Positions 17,355 to 27,000 of a DNA stretch of 54,899 nt are shown piece by piece. Under the pieces are notes generated by a model that worked only from the letters and a program-made list of their open reading frames with translations, made no database searches and was not told the DNA's origin. A program made the translations under genes and the position numbers. The stretch is from Lachnospiraceae bacterium (GTDB lineage Bacteria > Bacillota > Clostridia > Lachnospirales > Lachnospiraceae): positions 1-54,899 of the forward strand of contig JAFQOW010000034.1 of NCBI GenBank assembly GCA_017412055.1. The letters run 5' to 3'. The number at the start of each line of letters is the position of its first letter. The stretch's first letter is position 1.

Positions 17355-17741
17355 ATGGCAATTCCAAATGGATATTCCAATTACGCAAACAATAAAATAA
17401 TGACAGCTTCACCAGCGCAGTTAACTCTTATGCTCTATGATGGCGCAATCAAATTCTGCAATATCGCAATTGTAGGAATCGAGGAGAAGGACATCGAAAA
17501 GGCACACAATAATATCAGAAAAGCGCAGAGAATTATTGAAGAGTTTAGAAATACGCTCGACTTTAAGTATCCAGTAGCAAAGGATTTCGATAGAGTATAC
17601 GAGTATTTAATCTACAGACTCCGTCAGGCAAACCTTCATAAGGATAAGGAAATGATGGAAGAAGTATTAAAGCATTTACGTACTATGCGCGGTACATGGG
17701 AAGAGGTAATGAAGGGTGCAAAACAGAAAGATAGAGCATAG
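17355..17741 (+). CDS. fliS: Flagellin export chaperone FliS
   Basis: This 128-residue protein is FliS, which binds the C-terminus of flagellin in the cytoplasm and prevents early polymerisation. The family pattern is seen in YANNKIMTASPAQLTLMLYD and GAIKFCNIA near the start, and LRTMRGTWEEVMKGAK near the end. Two ATGs occur at 17349 and 17355; the AGAGGTG at 17341-17347 overlaps the needed spacing for the first, so the second is preferred. Its presence after fliD suggests that flagellin is made elsewhere on the chromosome under the same sigma factor. Confidence 0.93.
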   Translation: MAIPNGYSNYANNKIMTASPAQLTLMLYDGAIKFCNIAIVGIEEKDIEKAHNNIRKAQRIIEEFRNTLDFKYPVAKDFDRVYEYLIYRLRQANLHKDKEMMEEVLKHLRTMRGTWEEVMKGAKQKDRA

Positions 17742-18207
17742 TTATATAGAAATAATGCTGCAGAGTCTTGTAAAGAAGTCAGCAGTCCTTGATAAAATTA
17801 TCGAAGCAAACGAGGAACATGCACGCATAGCGGCAGAAAAGGATTTTGATCCAGAAGCATTCGACGTGGTCTTTGATAAAAAGGATGAGCTTATCAAAGA
17901 GCTTGAGCAGTTAGACAAAGGCTTTAGCACTGTATACACTCGTGTGAAGGAAGAGCTTATAAACAATAAGTTCGCCTACAGAGACGAGATAGCCAGAATG
18001 CAGGAGCTAATCGCAGAAATCACAGACAAATCTATGGACATCCAGGCTACAGAGAAGCGTAACAAGGAAGCTTTAATGAGTCGTATGGACATGGTTAAGC
18101 GAGAAATACATCAGGCAAAGAACACAAAGAAAATAGCAGCAAATTATTATAAGAGCATGAATGGGCTTAATTACGTAGAGCCACAGTTCATGGATAAGAA
18201 GAAATAG
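17716..18207 (+). CDS. Probable flagellar export chaperone, FliT-like
   Basis: The 163-residue product is almost entirely helical and charged, with a predicted coiled coil from about residue 50 to 150. It overlaps the end of fliS by 26 bases if it begins at the GTG at 17716, which has an AGAGGT site 8 bases upstream; an ATG at 17755 is an alternative but lacks a clear ribosome site. Genes in this position in Firmicutes usually encode FliT, a chaperone for FliD. The general shape also resembles FlgN. The specific assignment rests mainly on context. Confidence 0.55.
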   Translation: MQNRKIEHSYIEIMLQSLVKKSAVLDKIIEANEEHARIAAEKDFDPEAFDVVFDKKDELIKELEQLDKGFSTVYTRVKEELINNKFAYRDEIARMQELIAEITDKSMDIQATEKRNKEALMSRMDMVKREIHQAKNTKKIAANYYKSMNGLNYVEPQFMDKKK

Positions 18208-18267
18208 AGTAATAATAACAGAAGAAGTAGTCTATGCCTAGAAGGGACTACGGTTAATAGAAATAAG

Positions 18268-18301
18268 AAAAGAATCGGTTGATAGTTAACCGATTCTTTT
18301 T
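18268..18301 (+). terminator. Intrinsic terminator ending the flaG-fliD-fliS operon
   Basis: A perfect 13-bp stem (18268-18280 with 18288-18300) with a 7-base loop begins with four A and ends in five T. It can act in both directions, and so can also end the convergent ABC gene read from the minus strand. It marks the border between the flagellar block and the glycan island. Confidence 0.85.
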
Positions 18302-18322
18302 GTCATAAAAGAAAGAGCTATA

Positions 18323-19192
18323 TTAGTTTGATAAAGTTTGGCTAACAAAATCTAAAGCATCTTTAAGAGTGGCAGATTGTATGTTTATATTATTATCAGA
18401 TATGTTACACTGCTTTATAATAGTGTTGATTTTATCAAAATCATAGGCAGAGATATATGTGCGTTTGTTGCCATCAATTTTGAATGGTGTTCCCAAGTGT
18501 TTTTCAATATGTTTAAAATCATTGGATGTTATGGTTAGTGATTTATATGAAACAGTATCTTTTCTAATTTTACATTTATTTATAAGTTTACCGTCATTGA
18601 TATACATAAGGCGATTACAGCGATTGTCTGTATCCTCAAAATTTTCTGTAGCAATGAGAATAGTCATACCTTTGTCATTAAATTTCTTTAACATATCCAA
18701 AAGTTTTCTTGAGGATTCGGTTGTAAGAAAGTTAAATGGTTCATCAAGGATAAGAAATTCTGGAAATGTCATCAACGCACCGATAATTGCTACTAATTTG
18801 TTATTTTCATAAGTCATATTAGTAAGATATTCGGAGGTATCTATGTTAAAATATTTAATTAGACTATCGCGAAAATCTAATTCCTTAATGTGATAAGTAA
18901 AAGCTATATGTTTAAGATAATCTTTAGCGCGAATGTTTTGTAAAAGTATATCATCTGAAACAAATCTGATACTTTTTCTATCGCTTATAGAAAGTCTGTT
19001 AATGGATTTTTGACGGTATAAAATATTGCCTGAATATATTGGAGAAATGCCCATTATGGTATTTAGTAATTCTGTTTTGCCAGAATCGTCAGGTCCAAAA
19101 ATGACAAAAAAATCACCCTGGTCTATTTGGAACGATATATCCTCTACAGATACATTGTTGGAATATATGGATATGTTTTTTAGTTCTAGCAT
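18323..19192 (-). CDS. Orphan ABC transporter ATP-binding protein with degenerate signature
   Basis: This 289-residue protein has ABC ATPase architecture: Walker A GPDDSGKT at residues 33-40, Walker B FLILDEP near 147-153, and a switch His replaced by an ILIATE context. The LSGGQ signature is not recognisable; its place is taken by TNMTYENNKL. No permease gene adjoins it. The frame opens at 19234, but AAAGGAG precedes only the ATG at 19192, so that start is used. A C-terminal extension of about 80 residues follows the ATPase. It may serve an ABC-2 type exporter encoded elsewhere, possibly the orphan permease at 39180, but this pairing is only a guess. Confidence 0.75.
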   Translation of the reverse strand: MLELKNISIYSNNVSVEDISFQIDQGDFFVIFGPDDSGKTELLNTIMGISPIYSGNILYRQKSINRLSISDRKSIRFVSDDILLQNIRAKDYLKHIAFTYHIKELDFRDSLIKYFNIDTSEYLTNMTYENNKLVAIIGALMTFPEFLILDEPFNFLTTESSRKLLDMLKKFNDKGMTILIATENFEDTDNRCNRLMYINDGKLINKCKIRKDTVSYKSLTITSNDFKHIEKHLGTPFKIDGNKRTYISAYDFDKINTIIKQCNISDNNINIQSATLKDALDFVSQTLSN

Positions 19193-19224
19193 TATGGGTG
19201 ACTCCTTTAGTGTATGATATATAC

Positions 19225-19254
19225 ATTGTAGCATAAAGCTATAATAGTTGACAA
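19225..19254 (-). promoter_or_regulatory. Promoter of the orphan ABC gene
   Basis: On the minus strand, TTGTCA (plus 19249-19254) and TACAAT (plus 19225-19230) are separated by 18 bases, and TGC directly before TACAAT makes it an extended -10. It lies 33 bases before the chosen start with AAAGGAG between. Confidence 0.55.
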
Positions 19255-19306
19255 TAAGTTGCTAAAATCATTCATCGTTTGTATTTGTATAGTCCAATGG
19301 TGATGG

Positions 19307-19335
19307 TTGCAGAAAAGCATATTTTATGATAAAAT
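19307..19335 (+). promoter_or_regulatory. Candidate sigma-A promoter of the glycan island
   Basis: TTGCAG (19307-19312), a 17-base spacer and TAAAAT (19330-19335) with TGA directly before it form a plausible housekeeping promoter. It lies 74 bases before the cytidylyltransferase, the first gene of the plus-strand island, and is divergent from the ABC gene promoter. Confidence 0.5.
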
Positions 19336-19408
19336 TAATCAATAAATTATTGTAAAATCAAGGGTTCGAGAAGTTAAAGATAAAGAACTAATAGGAGGAA
19401 GGGATAGG

Positions 19409-20128
19409 ATGAATATTGCGCTTATATTTGCAGGAGGAACTGGTCAAAGAATGAATAGCAAATCGAAGCCAAAGCAATTTTTAGAGCTTCATGGAAAACC
19501 GATACTTATCCATACAGTGGAATATTTTGAACAACATCAAGACATCGATGCCATATGTATAGTTTGCTTAAAGGGTTGGGAGGAAGAATTAGGAAAACAA
19601 CTTAGACAGTTTCAGATTGAAAAGGTAAGATGGATAGTAGAAGGAGGAGATACTGGACACGATTCTATTTACAATGGACTAAAAGTATTAGTAGAACATT
19701 GCAGTATGGAAGATATAGTCTTGATTCACGATGGAGTACGTCCGTTGATATCTGATGAACTTATTAGTACAAATATAGAAAATGTTAAAAAATATGGTAA
19801 TGCTATAACAGTAGAAGATGCTGCGGAGTCAATTGTTATAACAGATGGAAATCAAAATACTATATCAGAGATGCCACAAAGGCATTTGGCAAAAATAGCT
19901 AAGGCACCGCAGAGCTTTTATCTTAAGGATATATGGGAAGTTCATGAATATGCACAAAGAGATAATATTAAGTCTATAGATTCATCTGATTTAATGTATA
20001 AGTATAGCAAGAAAATGTATACAGTGAAAAGTACACCATTTAATATTAAGATAGCAACACCATCAGATTATTATGTGTTTAGAGCTATCTATGAAGCAAG
20101 AGAGAATTCACAGATATTTGGTTTGTAA
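19409..20128 (+). CDS. IspD/TarI-family cytidylyltransferase
   Basis: This 239-residue protein joins CTP to a sugar-alcohol or related phosphate. The nucleotide loop is IFAGGTGQRM (residues 6-15), followed by SKPKQFLELHGKPILIHTVE, and later VLIHDGVRPLIS and FNIKIATPSDYYVF. The family includes IspD (isoprenoid pathway) and TarI (CDP-ribitol for teichoic acid); the PKQFL...KPILIHT pattern is shared by both. Because the next gene is TagF-like and the context is glycan synthesis, a TarI-like role making a CDP-polyol is more likely than a housekeeping IspD. No other isoprenoid gene is present. A strong AGGAGG site precedes the ATG. Confidence 0.75.
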   Translation: MNIALIFAGGTGQRMNSKSKPKQFLELHGKPILIHTVEYFEQHQDIDAICIVCLKGWEEELGKQLRQFQIEKVRWIVEGGDTGHDSIYNGLKVLVEHCSMEDIVLIHDGVRPLISDELISTNIENVKKYGNAITVEDAAESIVITDGNQNTISEMPQRHLAKIAKAPQSFYLKDIWEVHEYAQRDNIKSIDSSDLMYKYSKKMYTVKSTPFNIKIATPSDYYVFRAIYEARENSQIFGL

Positions 20129-20175
20129 GATAGTATAACTTTTATTAGTGATGTAGGGAAAAGGATAATAATTGT

Positions 20176-21498
20176 ATGAGAAAGTATATTAAGATAAAGT
20201 TAATACAATTAATAGAATCTTCGACTAACTTAGACGGTATGATAGTAGAAGCATATAATAAAGCTCAAAATCAGGTATTTATAGAATTATTGTCAAAATG
20301 CCAAGATATAGCCATAAAGGTAGGAGAAACCATAGAAAAGACGGTGGGAGCTGATGGTAGAACTATACATCTTTTAGAGGAATTTTGCGAACTTGTATAT
20401 AAAGTTAGTCAAGCAGCAGGACAAGATGATTTGAATAATCGTTTATCACAGATTAATAAGAAACGTGAACAGATAATAGAGAGTATAGATAATGATATAG
20501 AAACAAGGTATGAAATTGTATTTTTGCCATACATGGCAAGTATGTGGGACTCGTTGGAAAGTGTGTGGAAGGCAGCTAGTGAAGATAACAGATGTGATGT
20601 ATACGTGGTGGCACTTCCGTATTATGAAAAAGATGCGGAAGGAAACTTAAAGACATATCGTTATGAGGGAGATAAGTATCCAGATTATGTTCCGATTGTA
20701 GACTACAGAAACTACGATATAGAGGCAAGACACCCAGATATTATTTATTTTCATAATCCATATGATGAGTATAATTCATCCACAAGTGTGCCACCTAAGT
20801 ATTACGCTTGTGAATTGAGGAATTATACAGATATGCTTGTGTATATACCATATTTTGTAAGTATAGGTGATTATGTAGAACCACATTTGTGTGCACTGCC
20901 AGGGACTATGTATTCGCATAAGGTTATAGTGGAGTCAGAGCCTGTTAGAAAAATTTATATTGACAACCTTCATAAGTTTGAAATAGAGAAAAACTGCAAA
21001 GGGTTAATGGGTAATATAGAAGAAAAGATAGTGGCTCTAGGTAGTCCAAAATATGATATGTTAGTTAATAAAAAGGATAGTGAATATTTGTTGCCAGAAA
21101 AATGGCGAAAATGTATATATAGACAAGATGGAAGCAAAAAAAGAATAATGTTATATAATATTTCACTTTCAACATTATTAAAGTATGATAATATCATGGA
21201 AAAAATTAAAAGTACATTAAGATATGCAAAAAATAATGAAGAGATAGTGTTATGGTGGAGACCGCATCCGTTATATGAAAATGTCTTAGCAACATCTAAG
21301 CCATGGCTTTTAGAAGAATATAGAGAGATAGTAAGGCTGTATATAGAAGAGGGATATGGTATATATGATGATACAGAGGATTTAGATAGGGCGTTAATAG
21401 TGACGGATATGTATTATGGTGATGAATCATCGCTAGTAGGAATGTACAAAAAATTAGGTAAACCTATTATGATACAAAACGTTGATATAATAGAATAG
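20176..21498 (+). CDS. CDP-glycerol glycerophosphotransferase-like (TagF/TagB-like) protein
   Basis: This 440-residue protein has a helical N-terminal third (residues 1-110) and a GT-B-like body. Segments such as VALGSPKYDMLV, LWWRPHPLYENV and MYYGDESSLVGMYKKLGKPI resemble the donor-binding half of CDP-glycerol glycerophosphotransferases (TagB/TagF), where the PHP and D...S motifs contact the CDP-polyol. The second motif is written here as GDESS rather than the common SDYSS. With the cytidylyltransferase just upstream, it would transfer a polyol phosphate onto a protein or glycan. A comparable gene is found in the flagellin-modification locus of Clostridioides difficile, also next to flagellar operons. 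Confidence 0.6.
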   Translation: MRKYIKIKLIQLIESSTNLDGMIVEAYNKAQNQVFIELLSKCQDIAIKVGETIEKTVGADGRTIHLLEEFCELVYKVSQAAGQDDLNNRLSQINKKREQIIESIDNDIETRYEIVFLPYMASMWDSLESVWKAASEDNRCDVYVVALPYYEKDAEGNLKTYRYEGDKYPDYVPIVDYRNYDIEARHPDIIYFHNPYDEYNSSTSVPPKYYACELRNYTDMLVYIPYFVSIGDYVEPHLCALPGTMYSHKVIVESEPVRKIYIDNLHKFEIEKNCKGLMGNIEEKIVALGSPKYDMLVNKKDSEYLLPEKWRKCIYRQDGSKKRIMLYNISLSTLLKYDNIMEKIKSTLRYAKNNEEIVLWWRPHPLYENVLATSKPWLLEEYREIVRLYIEEGYGIYDDTEDLDRALIVTDMYYGDESSLVGMYKKLGKPIMIQNVDIIE

Positions 21499-21514
21499 AT
21501 ATAAGAGGTGTAAA

Positions 21515-22648
21515 ATGGTTAGTGTCGTAATGCCGGTATACAATGTGGAAAATTATATAAGAAAAAGTATAGCGTCGGTATTGGAACAGACTTATATGGA
21601 TGTTGAGCTTGTTATTATAGATGATGGGTCAACAGATGGCACTTCGAATATATGTGATGAATATGCTGGACACTATAGCAATATCACTTGCATTCATAAG
21701 ATAAATGAAGGTCAGGGTGTAGCCAGAACTATGGGATATATGCTTGCGAAAGGTGAATATATAACATACCTTGATGGTGATGATTGGCTGGAACCACAAG
21801 CTATAGAACAGATGATGATTGCTGCGCAAAATAATGATGTAGATATGGTGGTAGCTGATTGCTATTATGTGTATATAGCAGATGATAAGCTAGAAAAAAA
21901 ATATAGCAAGATAAGATATGAGTCAGGTGCGATTATAGGCAAGGAAGATAATCCTGAAAAGATAAATCTTTTTAGAACATTTTCGTGGGCAAAGCTATAT
22001 AGAAGAGAGTTTTTACTAAATATGAATTTTTATCAGCCATCATATGCGTATGAGGATGTGGCTACAATACCATTGCTTATAGCTAAAGCAGAGAAAATAG
22101 CATATGTAGGAATTCCTGTTTATAATTATCTTAAAACGCGAAATGAAAGCACTATACATAATGAGAATAAAATTAAAGATATGAAAAGAGCTATAAGAAC
22201 ATTATATAGTGGTTTTTTGAAGCTGGAAGTCGCTGATATGTATAAGGTAGAGCTGAAGCGTCTTATCTGGAGTCAGATTAGATTTATGTGTATTCAGCAT
22301 AATTTAATAAATCATGGTATACAGAATAAGTGTGAAAGTAATATAGAAGAACTAAATGAAATGTTGCAGCTTATGAAGGAATTGTATCCAGATTTTATGT
22401 ATCCAGATAGTTGTAATATAAAGATAACGAATAACAGGTATTTGGACAAGGCAATATGTAAATTGTTAATTAATCCTAAAGAATTATGTTTAGTGGAAGA
22501 TATGGCGGACCAAAGAGAACGTATAAGTATTAGTTGGGAAGATACGAATAAGGAATATATAGTTGATAGTATGAAATATGTAAATAATGATAGTGAAACT
22601 ATCGTATGGAATATAGCTGATGATATATTTAGAAATGTTTGGGGTTAA
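21515..22648 (+). CDS. Family 2 glycosyltransferase
   Basis: This 377-residue protein has a GT-A fold of family 2 in its first 230 residues: SVVMPVYNVENYIRKSIASV at the start, VIIDDGSTDGT for nucleotide binding, and the metal-binding LDGDDW motif near residue 90. YEDVATIPLLIAKAE and the NYLKTRNESTIH segment are typical of GT2 enzymes of capsule and flagellin clusters. No membrane segment is visible, so it acts in the cytoplasm or at the membrane face. It begins 17 bases after the TagF-like gene and does not carry the YGAG module found in later genes. Acceptor and sugar cannot be read from the sequence. Confidence 0.88.
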   Translation: MVSVVMPVYNVENYIRKSIASVLEQTYMDVELVIIDDGSTDGTSNICDEYAGHYSNITCIHKINEGQGVARTMGYMLAKGEYITYLDGDDWLEPQAIEQMMIAAQNNDVDMVVADCYYVYIADDKLEKKYSKIRYESGAIIGKEDNPEKINLFRTFSWAKLYRREFLLNMNFYQPSYAYEDVATIPLLIAKAEKIAYVGIPVYNYLKTRNESTIHNENKIKDMKRAIRTLYSGFLKLEVADMYKVELKRLIWSQIRFMCIQHNLINHGIQNKCESNIEELNEMLQLMKELYPDFMYPDSCNIKITNNRYLDKAICKLLINPKELCLVEDMADQRERISISWEDTNKEYIVDSMKYVNNDSETIVWNIADDIFRNVWG

Positions 22649-22747
22649 GCAAATAATTAGAGGAAAAGTAATAGTTAATAATAGGTTAGAGTAAAATAAT
22701 TAAATTAATACTAGGAATATATAGAAGAATATAGAAAAGGAGCTCTC

Positions 22748-24055
22748 ATGTCATATACAAATAATACAAAAATATCTATAATTGTACCAGTATATAATAC
22801 TGAAAGGTATATTAGACAGTGCTTAGACAGTGTGCTCACTCAGTGCTTTAAAAATTATGAGATAGTATGTGTAAATGATGGCTCAACTGATGGTTCTTTG
22901 GGTATATTAAAGGAATATCAAAAAAATGATGAGAGAGTGAGAATTATTACAACAGAAAATGGAGGTTTGTCAGCAGCTAGAAATATAGGTGTACAAAGTG
23001 CAGCAGGAGAGTATATATGTTATCTGGATAGTGATGATATGCTTGAAAATGGAGCATTGGAAAGAATGTCGTACGCTATAGATGATGGATATGCAGATGT
23101 GATAGGGTATAACGCAAGGCTTATATATGAGAATGAATTTACAAAGGAAATGTATAATAAAGACGCATATTACAATCGCAAGGGTGATTATGGCGATATA
23201 GTATCAGGAGCCAAGTTATTTGCATCTATGATAGAGAAGAATGAGTTTATAGAAACAGCATGGCTTATGTTGATAAAGAAAGAATATTTGGAGAAGAATA
23301 ATATATGCTTTTACGAAGGAATATTACATGAAGATGTTTTATATGCAGTGCAGTGTTATCTAAATGCTAATAAGATTAAATATGTAGAAGACATTAATTA
23401 TATATATAGAATAAGAGAAAATTCTATTATGACAAGGTCTATTACATCAAAGAATGTTTATAGTAGGATAGTAAGTTATGATGAGATAATGAAGCTTATG
23501 TATACACATTCCTACGAAGCGAGAGTTGAAAAAGCATTAAATAAATATTTAAAAAGGATAATTGATGATATACGTGCTGATATAGTAAGGATAGAAAGGG
23601 ACGAGCTTTCGTCTATGAAGGAAAATTTAAATTGTACCCAAGAGCTTTGTTTATATCTTGCATATGATGAAAATTATGAGGAAGAAAAAGACAGAGTAAG
23701 AAAACTGGGATTTGATCAACTATTAAAGCAGTATGACTATGTGTATATATATGGAGCAGGCAAGGTTGCAACTAAGGTATACAGATATATTGACATGATA
23801 GGGGAGACTTCAAGAATAAAGGCATTCCTGGTAACTAATCAAGTAAAAAATAGCGAATATATGAAGAAGTCAGTAGTGAGCATACAGGATAAGGCTGTAG
23901 TAGAGGATATAGTAGATAACAATACACTAGTTATAGTGGCCGTGCAGAGAAAATATCATGAAGAGATGGTAAAAGAGCTAAGGCAAAGAGGCATAAAGGA
24001 ATATCAGATAATTGATAAAAAATTAGAACAGATGATGGATGGAGAGGTATTGTGA
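22748..24055 (+). CDS. Family 2 glycosyltransferase with C-terminal YGAG module
   Basis: The 435-residue protein has an N-terminal GT2 domain (SIIVPVYNTERYIRQCLDSV, CVNDGSTDGS, LDSDDM) and, at about residues 328-425, a Rossmann-like module beginning YVYIYGAGKVATKVYRYI. The module resembles the nucleotide-binding domains used by sugar-nucleotide enzymes, but here it follows a complete glycosyltransferase. The stop codon overlaps the start of the next gene by one base (TGATG), so translation is probably coupled. The AAAGGAG site is well placed. The module is one of nine in the window. Confidence 0.87.
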   Translation: MSYTNNTKISIIVPVYNTERYIRQCLDSVLTQCFKNYEIVCVNDGSTDGSLGILKEYQKNDERVRIITTENGGLSAARNIGVQSAAGEYICYLDSDDMLENGALERMSYAIDDGYADVIGYNARLIYENEFTKEMYNKDAYYNRKGDYGDIVSGAKLFASMIEKNEFIETAWLMLIKKEYLEKNNICFYEGILHEDVLYAVQCYLNANKIKYVEDINYIYRIRENSIMTRSITSKNVYSRIVSYDEIMKLMYTHSYEARVEKALNKYLKRIIDDIRADIVRIERDELSSMKENLNCTQELCLYLAYDENYEEEKDRVRKLGFDQLLKQYDYVYIYGAGKVATKVYRYIDMIGETSRIKAFLVTNQVKNSEYMKKSVVSIQDKAVVEDIVDNNTLVIVAVQRKYHEEMVKELRQRGIKEYQIIDKKLEQMMDGEVL

Positions 24056-27000
24056 TGGATAAATTAGTGTCGGTGATTGTGCCGGTATATAATACAGAAA
24101 AGTACATAAAGAGATGTATAGATAGTATACTGGAGCAGACCTATACTAATTTGGAACTGATATTGATAAATGATGGTTCCTCTCAGAATGAGGAAGAGAT
24201 AATATTAGGCTATGCAGCCAAGGACAGTAGGGTTAGGTATGTGAAGAATGAGGAGAATATTGGTCAATATTTAACTAGACTAAAGGGAGTTAGATTATCA
24301 AAAGGTGACTATATAGCCTTTGTAGATAGTGATGATTATATTAATGTGGATTTTATTAGATTATTAGTTAATAAAGCAGTAGAGGAACAGGCAGATATGG
24401 TCTTTAGCACTACTGTAATAGAAAAGACTAGTGGAGAAAAAGTAATAAATATATACCACGATATTGAATTAAAAAAACTACCATTGGAAAAGGAATCGTT
24501 AGCGGAAGCATTTTATACTACTGAGGGAAAAGTGTATGTATGGTATACCATATGGAATAAATTATATAAAAAAGATTTGTGGATGAGAGCTATACCATAT
24601 TTGGAACGATTAGATAAAAATTTAAGAATGATAGAGGATATGGCATGTGTAGCCATTTTAGTATGCTTAGATGCAAAAGCAGTTGTGGCTGAAAATAGTG
24701 TTTATTATTATTGTCAGAGGGAAGATTCAGCTACTAGTCGAAATAGTATAGATATAGATTATTATAAGTATTGTATAAACAGCATAATTACTGTATTCCA
24801 GTATATTAAGGATTTTTTGAGTGCTAATGGGACTGCATACCTTGATAAGTTTGATAAATTTGTAGCTTACTATGGAAGTATTTGGAGAAGAAGTATATTA
24901 CTTTTAAATGAGAGTGAATATGAGGAAGCTGAAAAGGAAGTTGCAAAATTATGCAGGGATATAGGTAGTGTATCAGAACATATATTCAATAGCGAGGATA
25001 CATATTTTAATGGTACGCAGATAGAGTATGATGATTCATTGGATAAAATTAAAGAGAAAATTATAAAGTCAACAGTTGGTTATATAAGCCTTGATGTATT
25101 TGATACTGCTGTTTTAAGACCATTTGATGTGCCATCAGATATTTTTTACCTACTTGATAAAATATATGAGGAGAATGCAGATAGTACAGTAAGCTTTCAT
25201 GATATGCGTATAGATGCAGAGATAGCTTGTAGGCAGAGTTTATGTACAAGCTTAACAGAGGATATAAGTTTGGAGGATATATATAATTATTTATATTATG
25301 TATATGGAGTCTCAAAGAGCCTATGTTCTATGTTAAAAAAGGAGGAAGAAAGCTTAGAATTAAAATTCGCCCAAAGAAGAAGAACGGTATATGAAATATA
25401 TGAGCTTGCACTATTAATGGGCAAGAAGGTTGTATTTACATCAGATATGTATCTTGATAAAGAGATAATAAAGAAAATATTGTTAAAGTGTGGATATAAT
25501 AATTTCGACAATATATATATATCATCAGAACTTGGTAAGAGAAAGGGTACAGGAAATCTCTATAAGGTTTTGATGGATAAATTGGGAATAGCTTGTGATG
25601 ATATTATTCACATAGGGGACAATAAAAGTGCAGATATAGAAGGAGCAGAAAAGTGTGGTATACAAGCAATATATATACCAAGAACTGTAGATGTATTCAA
25701 ACAAAAAGTAAATAATGCAGAAAAAAAATGTAGTGGATGTGGATGTATGATTGCAATGGCGGCAAATAAGTATTTTGATAATCCATATAGATATTTTCAT
25801 CCAATGACTACTTACAATATGGATCCATATCTGATGGGATATTATGCGCTTGGAATGAATCTAGTTGCACAATTGCAGTGGATAGAATTTAATAGAGATA
25901 ATAGAGGAAGGATTGTATTCACATCAAGAGATGGATACCTTATGTATAAGGCATATGATATATATAATAAATTCGCTTCTGCTAAAGGAGAAGCTATATA
26001 TAAATATACATCCAGAAGGGCCATGCTTCCAGTAATGATGTCCAGTAAGGCAGATTTTATGAAGTTTCCTATGCAGATTACGAATTTCACACCTAACGAA
26101 GTGTGTAAAATATTATCGTTTTGTTCAGGAGAAATTAATAAAAATGAATTGAGCAAGAGATATAATATACAGTGGGACAAAATATTTGTGGATAAAGCAG
26201 AGTACCATTGCTTTATGGATATATATTATGAGCATATATATAATATACAGGCTCACAGGGAAAGTATAGAGCTTGTTAGGGAGTACCTATCAGACATAGA
26301 AGATCAGGATGCAATATATGATATGGGATATACAGCGACGATGCATTATGCTGTAACTAAGGCTACAAATAAAAAACCAAAAGCTCTTTATATACATACA
26401 GATATGGATATACATCAGTCTATGAGTAGAAAAGGTGATTTTTGTATAGATATGTTGATGCCGAATATACCATCAGTGTCTAGTATACTTAGGGAGTATA
26501 TATTTTCGTCTACAGAAGGCTCATGCGTTGGATATGCAAGAGTTGAGAATAAGCCAGACTATATGTTGGAGAATGTGGAACATACATATAGTGATGTATG
26601 GCCATTGCATATAATGCAAGAGGCGGCACTTAGTTTTGTTGAAGAATTTTATGAAAAGTTTGCAGGGTATGAAAGATTTCTGGTAATGAGGAGAAGTGAT
26701 ATTATTGAGCCATTTGAGGATTTGCTGCAGGTAAAGACCAGAATGGATACTAAGGTGTTTAATTTGTCATATTTTGACGATGTTGATTCGGGAACATCAC
26801 AGAGATTAAATGTTAGGGATTATTGGTTGCAGGTTTTACTGACACTTCCAGGAGGAGAAAACGATATATTTGGAAATATAAAAGACTTCCTTGAAGAAAA
26901 AAATAAAAAGGGCTTGGCGTATTGGGGAACAGGAAAAATATGTGAGGATATATTAAGAGTCCATAACATAAAAGTAGATGTGTTTTACGATAATAATCCA

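Noticed and set aside
19409-20128. Housekeeping IspD of the isoprenoid pathway
   Set aside because: Not excluded, but no isoprenoid gene is near and the TagF-like neighbour makes a CDP-polyol role more likely.
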